From Bacillota bacterium (GTDB lineage Bacteria > Bacillota > Clostridia > Saccharofermentanales > Fastidiosipilaceae): DNA of 5,466 nucleotides. This document shows, piece by piece, positions 1-5,400 of the stretch. The notes beneath the pieces were generated by a model that worked only from the letters and a program-made list of their open reading frames with translations, was not told where the DNA came from and searched no databases. The stretch is taken from positions 1 to 5,466 of the forward strand of contig JAEZVR010000084.1 in assembly GCA_023420715.1 (NCBI GenBank), in the 5' to 3' direction. The translations under genes were made by a program, and so were the position numbers. The first letter of the stretch is position 1, and every line of letters starts with the position of its first letter.

Positions 1-279
1 AGAAATCAGGCTGCGCGGAAAAAGGCCCTGAATACCTTGCATCGCTTCAATATTCGTCTCTAAAACACCCGAAAAAACAGCAATCAATAAAACCGAAAAA
101 ATGATGAATGGAAAAATGGCAAACAACATGTAATACGATGTGCTGGAGGCCATTTCCATGACACGATACCGAGAAAAAACACGACAAAATTGCATGAAAG
201 CTCGAAACCAAGCCCATTGGTTCAGCCGTTTGAAACAGCGGATGCCAAAGACTTTAGCCAATTTCATCCAGTTTTTCAT
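1..279 (-). CDS. yihY: YihY/BrkB-family inner membrane protein, N-terminal part (cut by window edge)
   Basis: My own reading of the minus strand from the ATG at 279-277 gives 93 codons, open to base 1, so the C-terminal part of the gene lies outside the window. The N-terminal ~40 residues are basic and aromatic (several Arg, Lys, Trp). A hydrophobic helix at about residues 49-73 follows, with the motif SSTSYYMLFAIFPF, which matches the 'A-S-x-x-Y-Y-x-L-F-x-x-F-P' start of the YihY/BrkB (UPF0761) family. A short loop with 'LFPRSL' near residues 86-91 resembles the conserved LP loop after the first membrane helix. The family consists of multi-pass membrane proteins of unclear function; E. coli YihY was once misnamed RNase BN. 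The start overlaps the folA stop as ATGA, and a GAGG lies 7 bases upstream inside folA, so translation is probably coupled. Family assignment rests on one partial domain. Confidence 0.78.
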   Translation of the reverse strand, partial: MKNWMKLAKVFGIRCFKRLNQWAWFRAFMQFCRVFSRYRVMEMASSTSYYMLFAIFPFIIFSVLLIAVFSGVLETNIEAMQGIQGLFPRSLIS

Positions 280-809
280 CCCTTGACCTCAGCACAAAAA
301 TCATCATAGGTGCGCAGCAATTGATTTTGGTAGCATCGGAATTGCAAACGGACATTGGTTTTTGAATCAATTTCCCATTCAGATTGCCAACTGAGCTGCC
401 ACGCGCCAGCTTGCTCTAAATTGGGGAAATCTGTATCAAAAGGTTGGTGAACATCAAAAACCGTCACCCAAGCCTGGGTGCAGTATGGTAAAAGTTGGCG
501 ATAAATTTGACCACCGCCAATCACCATCGTCTGTTGCCAATCTGACCTGCTCAAATATTTTGGCAGGTCAGCGATCTGCGGAACAACTTCTGCCCCAGAT
601 ATCTCAGCAACTGTTCTCGATAAAATTAAATTACGTCTTTTCGGCAATGGTTTTGCCTGCGGAAAACTCGAGAGCGTCTGTCGACCATAAACTAAAATCT
701 GTTCCTGGGTTTTGCTGCGAAACCACGCCATATCCTTGGGTGATGTAACCATCAGCTGTCCCTGACAGCCAATACCCCAGTCTGAACTCACGGCTACAAT
801 TAAATCCAT
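276..809 (-). CDS. folA: Dihydrofolate reductase
   Basis: Reduces dihydrofolate to tetrahydrofolate with NADPH in the cytoplasm, regenerating the folate that thymidylate synthase oxidises. The 177-residue length is close to the usual 160-170. Visible motifs are the N-terminal strand and Met20-type loop (IVAVSSDWGIG, residues 4-14), the catalytic acid D26 in PKDMAWF, the NADPH-binding segment YGRQTL (41-46), the R/K-rich PLPKRRNLILSR (55-66), the glycine turn VIGGGQIY (96-103) and DTDFP (125-129). The Trp normally five residues before the catalytic Asp (E. coli W22) is Val21 here (LMVTSPKD). The C-terminus extends some 16 residues past the last core strand. The gene starts 7 bases after the thyA stop; its Shine-Dalgarno (GAGGT) overlaps that stop. 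The stop overlaps the yihY start. A near-perfect hairpin lies inside the gene at 542-571. Identity is secure; the effect of Val21 on activity or antifolate response is unknown. Confidence 0.96.
   Translation of the reverse strand: MDLIVAVSSDWGIGCQGQLMVTSPKDMAWFRSKTQEQILVYGRQTLSSFPQAKPLPKRRNLILSRTVAEISGAEVVPQIADLPKYLSRSDWQQTMVIGGGQIYRQLLPYCTQAWVTVFDVHQPFDTDFPNLEQAGAWQLSWQSEWEIDSKTNVRLQFRCYQNQLLRTYDDFCAEVKG
542..571. repeat. 30-base near-perfect inverted repeat inside folA
   Basis: A 9-base arm CTGACCTGC (542-550) is matched exactly by GCAGGTCAG (563-571). Inside it, after one unpaired base at 551, CAAA (552-555) pairs with TTTG (559-562) around a three-base TAT loop. This gives 13 base pairs with one bulge. 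It falls in the folA codons for about residues 80-90 (ADLPKYLSRSD), a surface stretch just before the VIGGG turn and variable in the family. No T-run follows on either strand, so it is not a standard terminator. It may be an mRNA structure, a small inserted palindrome or coincidence; the structure is seen directly, the role is unknown. Confidence 0.6.
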
Positions 810-812
810 ATT

Positions 813-821
813 GACCTCAAA
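813..821 (-). promoter_or_regulatory. folA ribosome binding site overlapping the thyA stop
   Basis: On the minus strand the thyA end reads AATTTGAGGTCAAT followed by the folA ATG. The GAGG core begins within the thyA TGA stop and lies about 5 bases before the folA start. Ribosomes finishing thyA are thus placed to start folA, consistent with translational coupling and with ATG 809-807 as the true start. Confidence 0.7.
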
Positions 822-1647
822 TTGCTACAGGGATGCCCTTCATAACACCATTATGCTGATAGTTTTCCAATTGAATATCATCCACCGTAAAATCGTAGAA
901 AGATTTGACGTCTGGATTGATCATCAATTTTGGGGCATCAAAAGTTGGTCGGTCAAATAGAGACTCAACCAAAGAGACATGGCGATCATAAATATGGGCA
1001 TCTGCGATCACATGCACAAACTCCCCGACCGCCAAACCTGAAACCTGCGCAAATAGATGCACCAAAACCGCATATTGAACCACATTCCAATTATTTGCAG
1101 TCAGCATATCTTGAGAACGTTGATTCAAAATGGCATTCAAGCGACCATCTGTCACATTAAATGTCATACTATAAGCACAAGGATACAAGTTCATCTCATG
1201 CAAATCCTCAAAGGTGTAAATATTCGTCATAATACGACGGCTATATGGATTTTCTTTTAAATCGTAAAGGACCCGATCAACCTGATCAAACCAACCTTCT
1301 GGATACTGGTGCTTAATCCCCAATTGGTAACCGTAAGCTTTTCCGATAGAGCCAGATTCATCCGCCCATGCATCCCAAATCTTACTGTTTAAGTCCTTAA
1401 TATTATTTGATTTGCGTTGCCATATCCATAAAATTTCATCTACGCAGGCACGAAAATTCGTATACCGCAACGTCAAAATCGGAAATTCTTTCTGTAAATC
1501 GTAGCGATTGACTAAACCAAAACACTTTTTCGTATAAGCCGGAGAACCATCCGGCCAAACGGGACGAACGCGCTCGTTTTCATTGGAAAAACCTTCCGTC
1601 AGAATCTGCTTCGCGTTTTGCAAAAAAATTTGATCCGCTGCGCTCAT
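817..1647 (-). CDS. thyA: Thymidylate synthase (ThyA)
   Basis: Converts dUMP and 5,10-methylene-tetrahydrofolate to dTMP and dihydrofolate in the cytoplasm. At 276 residues it is a normal ThyA length (about 264-316). The catalytic cysteine is C157 in LYPCAYSMTF. Phosphate-binding arginines appear in SRR (136-138) and QRSQD (176-180). The dUMP-recognising Asn is N188 in NNWNVVQYA, with H218 and Y220 in DAHIYDRHV, and the protein ends in the canonical PVAI. The segment ILWIWQRKSN (72-81) resembles Bacillota ThyA rather than the short E. coli form. The ATG at 1647 has GAGG five bases upstream and a good promoter about 35 bases upstream. It is the first gene of a thyA-folA-yihY unit: ThyA makes dihydrofolate and FolA recycles it. 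All key residues are present and identity is secure. Confidence 0.98.
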   Translation of the reverse strand: MSAADQIFLQNAKQILTEGFSNENERVRPVWPDGSPAYTKKCFGLVNRYDLQKEFPILTLRYTNFRACVDEILWIWQRKSNNIKDLNSKIWDAWADESGSIGKAYGYQLGIKHQYPEGWFDQVDRVLYDLKENPYSRRIMTNIYTFEDLHEMNLYPCAYSMTFNVTDGRLNAILNQRSQDMLTANNWNVVQYAVLVHLFAQVSGLAVGEFVHVIADAHIYDRHVSLVESLFDRPTFDAPKLMINPDVKSFYDFTVDDIQLENYQHNGVMKGIPVAI

Positions 1648-1788
1648 GGGTACCTCATTTCTGTGAAGGACTTTTGCTCTATTCTAACAAAGCCCCCACA
1701 AGACGCCAAACGCAATTTAGACATCATTTTTATCGCTGAGCAAGTTCTCAATGCGTTTGTTGGCCCATCACAACCTCTGCTCAATCCT
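1648..1788 (-). other. Intergenic region comEA-thyA
   Basis: This is the longest non-coding stretch in the window (141 bases). Its downstream half holds the thyA promoter and ribosome binding site. The upstream half, after the comEA TAG stop, shows no GC-rich stem followed by a T-run, so I see no intrinsic terminator for comEA; only a weak TGAGCA/TGCTCA pairing across a loop of about 40 bases is present. comEA transcripts may therefore run on into thyA. Confidence 0.5.
1681..1709 (-). promoter_or_regulatory. Sigma-70/A-type promoter for thyA-folA-yihY
   Basis: On the minus strand a -35 box TTGGCG (1709-1704, 4 of 6 to TTGACA) is separated by exactly 17 bases from a -10 box TAGAAT (1686-1681, 5 of 6 to TATAAT). 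Transcription would start near 1674, leaving a leader of about 27 bases that contains the thyA GAGG ribosome site. The position just upstream of the first gene of the pair supports it; it is not experimentally shown. Confidence 0.62.
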
Positions 1789-2577
1789 CTAGGACACCTC
1801 AGCGGCTGCCACATGAACCTTATCTTTAATTTGATTAAATTTCGCCTGCTTAATGCCCGGTACTTTCATCAAATCCGACACCTGATTAAAACGCCCAACC
1901 TTCTCTCGATAACGTATAATTTCTTGGGCTAACGCCGATCCGATACCCGGTATTTTACGTAAGGTCTCTTCATTCGCCTGATTCAAATTGATGGTCTGCT
2001 TTCCGTTCTTTGTCCCACGGTTTTCCCGAAATGTTTCTAGATATTCACTACCCACTTGAACCTGTGCTTTTTCGCCTTTTTTCGGGACAAAAACCATCAT
2101 ATGAGGTCTGACGGACATGGCCAAATTAATACCTGTGCGATCTGCCTGTTGCGTCAATCCACCGCAGCGATTGATCAAATGCTCTAAATACTCCCCCGCC
2201 TGCGCCAAAACAACACTTGGTTTCTGAACGGCACCGCAAATATAGACTGGAAATTGACTGGTTTCTGTGCTTGACACTTGTCGATTCTGGGGCCTCACTT
2301 GAGGCTTATGGGATACAGGTTTGTCCACATCTTGCGCCTTCAATTCAGGTGCACCATCCAGGGACGACAAAGTATCCATCTCGGAAGCTTCCGTATCGAT
2401 CACATCTCCCTGCATCTCCTGCTTAGGCGGTATGTCTGCCGCCTGAATATTTTCTGGTTCAACCCCCATGAGCGGAGAAATTCCAACCAGTTTGATCATA
2501 ATCAAAACCAATACGACAGCCGCAATGCTTAATAAGATGATGCGCACTAATTTTTGGCGTTTATCTGTTTGATTCAT
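1789..2577 (-). CDS. comEA: ComEA-type competence DNA-binding protein (SLBB + helix-hairpin-helix)
   Basis: Likely the membrane-anchored receptor that binds double-stranded DNA outside the cell for uptake through the ComEC channel during natural transformation. The order of parts fits: a short basic N-terminus, one transmembrane helix at about residues 11-33, a long polar linker rich in Asp, Glu, Gln and Pro (about 35-108), an SLBB domain at about 109-166 (starting FPVYICGAVQKPSVV), and a helix-hairpin-helix domain at about 195-257 starting INLNQANEETL with hairpins PGIG (210-213) and PGIK (240-243). At 262 residues it is longer than B. subtilis ComEA (about 205), mainly through the linker. 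The ATG has a perfect AAGGAGG with five bases spacing, but that site lies in a hairpin. The usual partners comEB and comEC do not follow; thyA does. Family is secure. A role in transformation depends on genes not seen here; such proteins can also serve DNA scavenging. Confidence 0.93.
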   Translation of the reverse strand: MNQTDKRQKLVRIILLSIAAVVLVLIMIKLVGISPLMGVEPENIQAADIPPKQEMQGDVIDTEASEMDTLSSLDGAPELKAQDVDKPVSHKPQVRPQNRQVSSTETSQFPVYICGAVQKPSVVLAQAGEYLEHLINRCGGLTQQADRTGINLAMSVRPHMMVFVPKKGEKAQVQVGSEYLETFRENRGTKNGKQTINLNQANEETLRKIPGIGSALAQEIIRYREKVGRFNQVSDLMKVPGIKQAKFNQIKDKVHVAAAEVS

Positions 2578-2598
2578 AAAAACCTCCTTGAGTGGAGG
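2578..2598 (-). promoter_or_regulatory. comEA ribosome binding site buried in a hairpin
   Basis: The minus strand reads CCTCC (2598-2594), ACTCAA loop, GGAGG (2587-2583), TTTTT, then the comEA ATG. The five-base arms pair perfectly and hold the whole GGAGG core of the Shine-Dalgarno sequence. The same hairpin followed by five U could also act as a weak second terminator. Either effect would keep comEA translation low unless the structure is opened. Pairing is seen directly; regulation is inferred. Confidence 0.5.
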
Positions 2599-2600
2599 AT

Positions 2601-2626
2601 AAAAAAAGATCGGTAAAAACCGATCT
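2601..2626 (-). terminator. Rho-independent terminator after rsfS
   Basis: On the minus strand an 8-base-pair perfect stem AGATCGGT / ACCGATCT closes a TTTT loop (2626-2607) and runs directly into a tract of seven T (2607-2601). It begins 27 bases after the rsfS stop and ends 23 bases before the comEA start. It should end most transcripts from prfB-nadD/yqeK-rsfS. I find no convincing promoter between it and comEA, so it may work as an attenuator for comEA. Confidence 0.85.
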
Positions 2627-2652
2627 CTTGTTTTAGAAAAAAGTTTACAAAA

Positions 2653-3012
2653 TCAACCCTTATTTTCCTCTGGAGATGAGCCAGACCAGCGAGCATTCCA
2701 GAGCTTTTCGATATTATAGATCGCGCGCTCTTCATCCAAAAAAATGTGCACAATCACATCGCGATAATCCATTAAGACCCAGCGATCTTTTTGATTACCT
2801 TCAATATGATTGGGTACTAAGCCCGCCTGCTTCTCCAATTGGTCATCGACTTCGTCCACCAAAGCCTTAACTTGGGTTGTACTGCCACCCGAAGCAATAA
2901 CAAAATAATCGGCCAAGGTTGTTTTGTCTCGTACATCGATGATCTCGACATCCTTCGCCTTTTTTTCATTTAAAATTGCAGCTATTTTCTGCACGAGTTG
3001 CCAAACGTCCAT
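2653..3012 (-). CDS. rsfS: Ribosomal silencing factor RsfS
   Basis: RsfS (formerly YbeB/Iojap) binds ribosomal protein uL14 on the 50S subunit and blocks joining with 30S, lowering translation in starvation or stationary phase; some members also aid 50S maturation. The protein has 119 residues, typical of the family (about 105-120). The family signature is plain: ADYFVIASGGSTTQVKALVD (34-53), EGNQKDRWVLMDYRDVIVHI (71-90) and YNIEKLW (99-105). A short polar tail follows. The ATG has AAGGAG with five bases spacing, placed right after the nadD-yqeK stop 13 bases upstream. Location directly after nadD/yqeK is the classic arrangement in Bacillota. The methyltransferase gene yqeM, often next in Bacillus, is absent. 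It is the last gene before a strong terminator. Confidence 0.97.
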   Translation of the reverse strand: MDVWQLVQKIAAILNEKKAKDVEIIDVRDKTTLADYFVIASGGSTTQVKALVDEVDDQLEKQAGLVPNHIEGNQKDRWVLMDYRDVIVHIFLDEERAIYNIEKLWNARWSGSSPEENKG

Positions 3013-3025
3013 ATGAACTCCTTTT

Positions 3026-4282
3026 TTACAGGGCCTTTAAAGCCGCAGAACTCAGGGGATGGGGCTGCTGGTGTTTTCTGCTCAACGCTGCTTGCACACA
3101 GGTTAAACAAAGCTTTAACGCCTGCTTCAAATTTCGATCTGCCAGCTCACGAATAGCCGGAACATCGCTATAGGTTCTTCCCCATTCAATTTTATCAGAT
3201 AAATAAATCAAATCATCAAGTGGCGTAGAGTCTGGCCGGCTCGTCGTATGATATCGAATCGCATCTAAAATAGATGAGTCGTCAATACCAAATCTCTGAC
3301 GCACATAATCTGCACCCATAAAACCATGAATAATTTGTGGATAAGGTGCTAGCGCTGTCGCGAAATCAGATTGCGCAAGCCAGGTTTGAAACGGCATTTC
3401 TTTACAAACATCGTGTAAAACCCCTGCAGTCATCGCCGCATCACAAGGCAGTTGATGACGATTCGCCAAATGGATGGCATATAAGGCTGTATTCACCGAA
3501 TGGATCAGCCGCTTAAGTGACATCAAAGGCCAAAGGGCTTGTTGATACCGATGAAAAGCAACCGCCGCTTCGTGTGTTAATAACGCCTGAAGCTCAACAA
3601 ATTGATACAGTCGTGTTTGACGAATCAAGTCAGCGACACTCGGCAATAAATCACCAACAGCCACCAAGTGCGCTAACTGCTCTCCTGTATCATCGGAACG
3701 CAAGACTTCGCGAAGATGAGAGGAGGACAAATCCACCATATCTAGATCGAAAAATTGCAATTGCGCCCCATAATCTTGGCAAAGCAAGGAAGCTTGAGCG
3801 GCAATTTCATGCGAATCATATCCCGGACGCTTCGCAATTAAAAGCTGACACAGAGACAACAATCGCTTGGGTTCATGCCAACGCGGTAAATCAAACAAAA
3901 TATCTGTGCCACAAATTAAATAGAATACCGTCTGACGACGCGAAGATAACGAACCAGTTTGTGCCGCAAGATCTACAAGCGTATCCACCATATAAGCAGG
4001 GCCTTCTCGTCGCATTTCCGTATCGCATAAAATAAATTGGGGCTCATCTTTGATGGCCAGCCGAACCATCTCATACCGGTGAGACATCGGAGAAACGGTT
4101 TGAACCGATTTAAGGGCGGGCATCCCCGATGGAATAACAAGCAAGGTATCGATTTTCCCCGAACGCAAGGCAGCTTGACCCAAGGCCAGATGCCCTTTGT
4201 GAATCGGATCAAAAGTACCCCCAAGAATGCCAATACGTCCGCCTTCTGCGAGCGCCTCATGATATGACATGGGATACGTCAT
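3026..4282 (-). CDS. nadD: NadD-YqeK fusion: nicotinate-nucleotide adenylyltransferase plus HD-domain Ap4A hydrolase
   Basis: A bifunctional protein of 418 residues; separate NadD and YqeK are each about 190-215. Residues 17-225 are NadD, which joins ATP and nicotinate mononucleotide into deamido-NAD. It shows GILGGTFDPIHKGH (18-31) with the HxGH nucleotidyltransferase motif (H28, H31), YMVDTL (97-102), GTDILFDLPRWHE (125-137) and the second ATP motif SSSHLRE (187-193). Residues from about 250 to 402 are YqeK, an HD-domain enzyme; B. subtilis YqeK splits Ap4A into two ADP. Metal ligands are visible: H261, H290-D291 (VLHDVCKEM), H319 (IIHGFMGA), H345 (IRYHT) and D363 (LSDKIEWGRTY). No stop or start-like junction separates the halves. 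ATG 4282 overlaps the prfB stop (ATGA) and has AAGG six bases upstream; ATG at codon 5 is an alternative with a poorer ribosome site. The ~15 residues before the NadD core are unusual. Both active sites look complete. Confidence 0.96.
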   Translation of the reverse strand: MTYPMSYHEALAEGGRIGILGGTFDPIHKGHLALGQAALRSGKIDTLLVIPSGMPALKSVQTVSPMSHRYEMVRLAIKDEPQFILCDTEMRREGPAYMVDTLVDLAAQTGSLSSRRQTVFYLICGTDILFDLPRWHEPKRLLSLCQLLIAKRPGYDSHEIAAQASLLCQDYGAQLQFFDLDMVDLSSSHLREVLRSDDTGEQLAHLVAVGDLLPSVADLIRQTRLYQFVELQALLTHEAAVAFHRYQQALWPLMSLKRLIHSVNTALYAIHLANRHQLPCDAAMTAGVLHDVCKEMPFQTWLAQSDFATALAPYPQIIHGFMGADYVRQRFGIDDSSILDAIRYHTTSRPDSTPLDDLIYLSDKIEWGRTYSDVPAIRELADRNLKQALKLCLTCVQAALSRKHQQPHPLSSAALKAL

Positions 4283-4294
4283 GATGCGCCTTGA
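4279..4294 (-). promoter_or_regulatory. prfB/nadD-yqeK ATGA overlap with internal ribosome site
   Basis: The minus strand reads CTCAAGGCGCATCATGA: the nadD-yqeK ATG (4282-4280) shares bases with the prfB TGA stop (4281-4279), and AAGG lies six bases before the ATG. A second AAGGAA lies about 14 bases upstream. The arrangement favours stop-restart coupling and supports the first ATG over the one at codon 5. Since RF2 itself reads UGA, the coupling stop is one decoded by the upstream gene's own product. Confidence 0.6.
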
Positions 4295-5400
4295 GCTTCC
4301 TTTTGCTGCCAGGACAACCAGGCATTGATGAATCCGTCCAAATCGCCGTCCATCACATTGTCAACATTGCCCTCCTCGTAATTCGTGCGGTGATCTTTGA
4401 CCATCGTATAAGGGCAAAAGACATACGAACGAATCTGACTTCCCCAGGCAATCTCCATTTGATGGCCTTTTAAATCCTCGATTTTATCTAATTGAGCCTG
4501 CTGAGCAAGGGCGAATAATTTAGATTTCAGCATGGTTAAGCACGTCTCCCGATTCTGAATCTGAGAACGCTCTGTTTGACATTGCACAACAACTCCCGTT
4601 GGCAAATGCGTCATACGAACAGCAGATGAGGTTTTGTTGACGTGCTGACCACCCGCACCAGAAGCGCGATAGGTATCGACACGCAAATCCTCAGGACGGA
4701 TATCAATTTGAATGCTTTGATCCATTTCTGGCAAGACTTCCAGAGAAGCAAAAGAGGTATGACGGCGACCAGAGGCATCAAAAGGCGAGATGCGCACTAA
4801 ACGATGAACACCCATTTCGGAGCGCAAATAGCCATACGCATTATCGCCATTGACCCGAAAGGTGACACTTTTAATGCCAGCCTCATCCCCATCCAAATAG
4901 TCTAATTCATCAACCGAAAACTGATGTGACTCTGCCCAGCGCAAATACATCCGATAGAGCATCTGTGTCCAATCTTGAGCTTCCGTACCGCCCGCACCCG
5001 CATGCAAGGTCAAAATAGCATTCAGGCCATCATATTCGCCTGTAAACAATGTCTCTAAACGCAAGTTTTGATAATCTTCCATCAACTGCGCAAGACCGAC
5101 TTTGATTTCGCTCACCAAACTGTCATCCGCGGCTTCCAAACCCAATTCGCACAAAACGAGTAAATCTTCTCGGTCGCGATCGAGCTTATCCATACGATCG
5201 ATTCGACGGCGCAAATGGGTAATCTGAGTTTGAATTTTTTGAGCGCGTTCTGGTTGATTCCAAAAATCCGGTTCTTGAGCTCGCGCCTCCAATTCGTCCA
5301 CTCGTTCTTTGACCTCTGCAATATGAAGGGCTTCACGCAAGGTATTAAAATCGACACTCAAGTCTTCTAAGCTGTGTTGACATTGTTCAAATTCAATCAT
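4279..5400 (-). CDS. prfB: Peptide chain release factor 2 (RF2), without programmed frameshift
   Basis: RF2 recognises UAA and UGA in the ribosomal A site and triggers release of the finished protein. At 373 residues it is slightly longer than E. coli RF2 (365). Visible are the coiled N-terminal domain (about 1-115), the RF2 anticodon-like tripeptide SPF (205-207, in VRISPFDASGRRHTS) and the catalytic GGQ (250-252, in YRASGAGGQHVNKTSSAVR). The C-terminal part matches Bacillota RF2 (SQIRSYVFCPYTMVKDHRTN, 321-340). Most bacterial prfB genes carry an in-frame UGA after a CUU at codon 25 and need a +1 frameshift. Here codon 25 is CTT but codon 26 is CAT, and the frame is continuous. The start ATG has AAGGAAG about six bases upstream (5412-5406). 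The stop overlaps the nadD-yqeK start. A long frame of matching sequence before and after the site makes a sequencing artefact unlikely. Identity is secure. Confidence 0.98.
   Translation of the reverse strand: MIEFEQCQHSLEDLSVDFNTLREALHIAEVKERVDELEARAQEPDFWNQPERAQKIQTQITHLRRRIDRMDKLDRDREDLLVLCELGLEAADDSLVSEIKVGLAQLMEDYQNLRLETLFTGEYDGLNAILTLHAGAGGTEAQDWTQMLYRMYLRWAESHQFSVDELDYLDGDEAGIKSVTFRVNGDNAYGYLRSEMGVHRLVRISPFDASGRRHTSFASLEVLPEMDQSIQIDIRPEDLRVDTYRASGAGGQHVNKTSSAVRMTHLPTGVVVQCQTERSQIQNRETCLTMLKSKLFALAQQAQLDKIEDLKGHQMEIAWGSQIRSYVFCPYTMVKDHRTNYEEGNVDNVMDGDLDGFINAWLSWQQKEAQGAS

Noticed and set aside
485..748. 87-codon plus-strand open frame opposite folA
   Set aside because: Antisense to a well-supported DHFR; the peptide matches nothing I recognise.
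1738..1786. TGAGCA/TGCTCA pairing downstream of comEA as a possible terminator
   Set aside because: Only six pairs across about 40 bases and no T-run after it.
1618..1932. 104-codon plus-strand open frame spanning the comEA-thyA gap
   Set aside because: It overlaps both flanking genes antisense and covers the thyA promoter; no family resemblance and no ribosome site seen.
3706..3715. Perfect 10-base palindrome CTTCGCGAAG within nadD-yqeK
   Set aside because: Short, inside coding sequence, single copy; a palindrome of this length is expected by chance in several kilobases.
3517..4035. 172-codon plus-strand open frame opposite nadD-yqeK
   Set aside because: It lies wholly antisense to a gene with clear conserved motifs, has low-complexity charged composition, no recognisable domain and no convincing ribosome site. 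It is a shadow frame.
4094..4105. Near-palindrome CGGTTTGAACCG in nadD-yqeK
   Set aside because: Five-base arms with a two-base gap in a conserved coding region; too short to support an operator.
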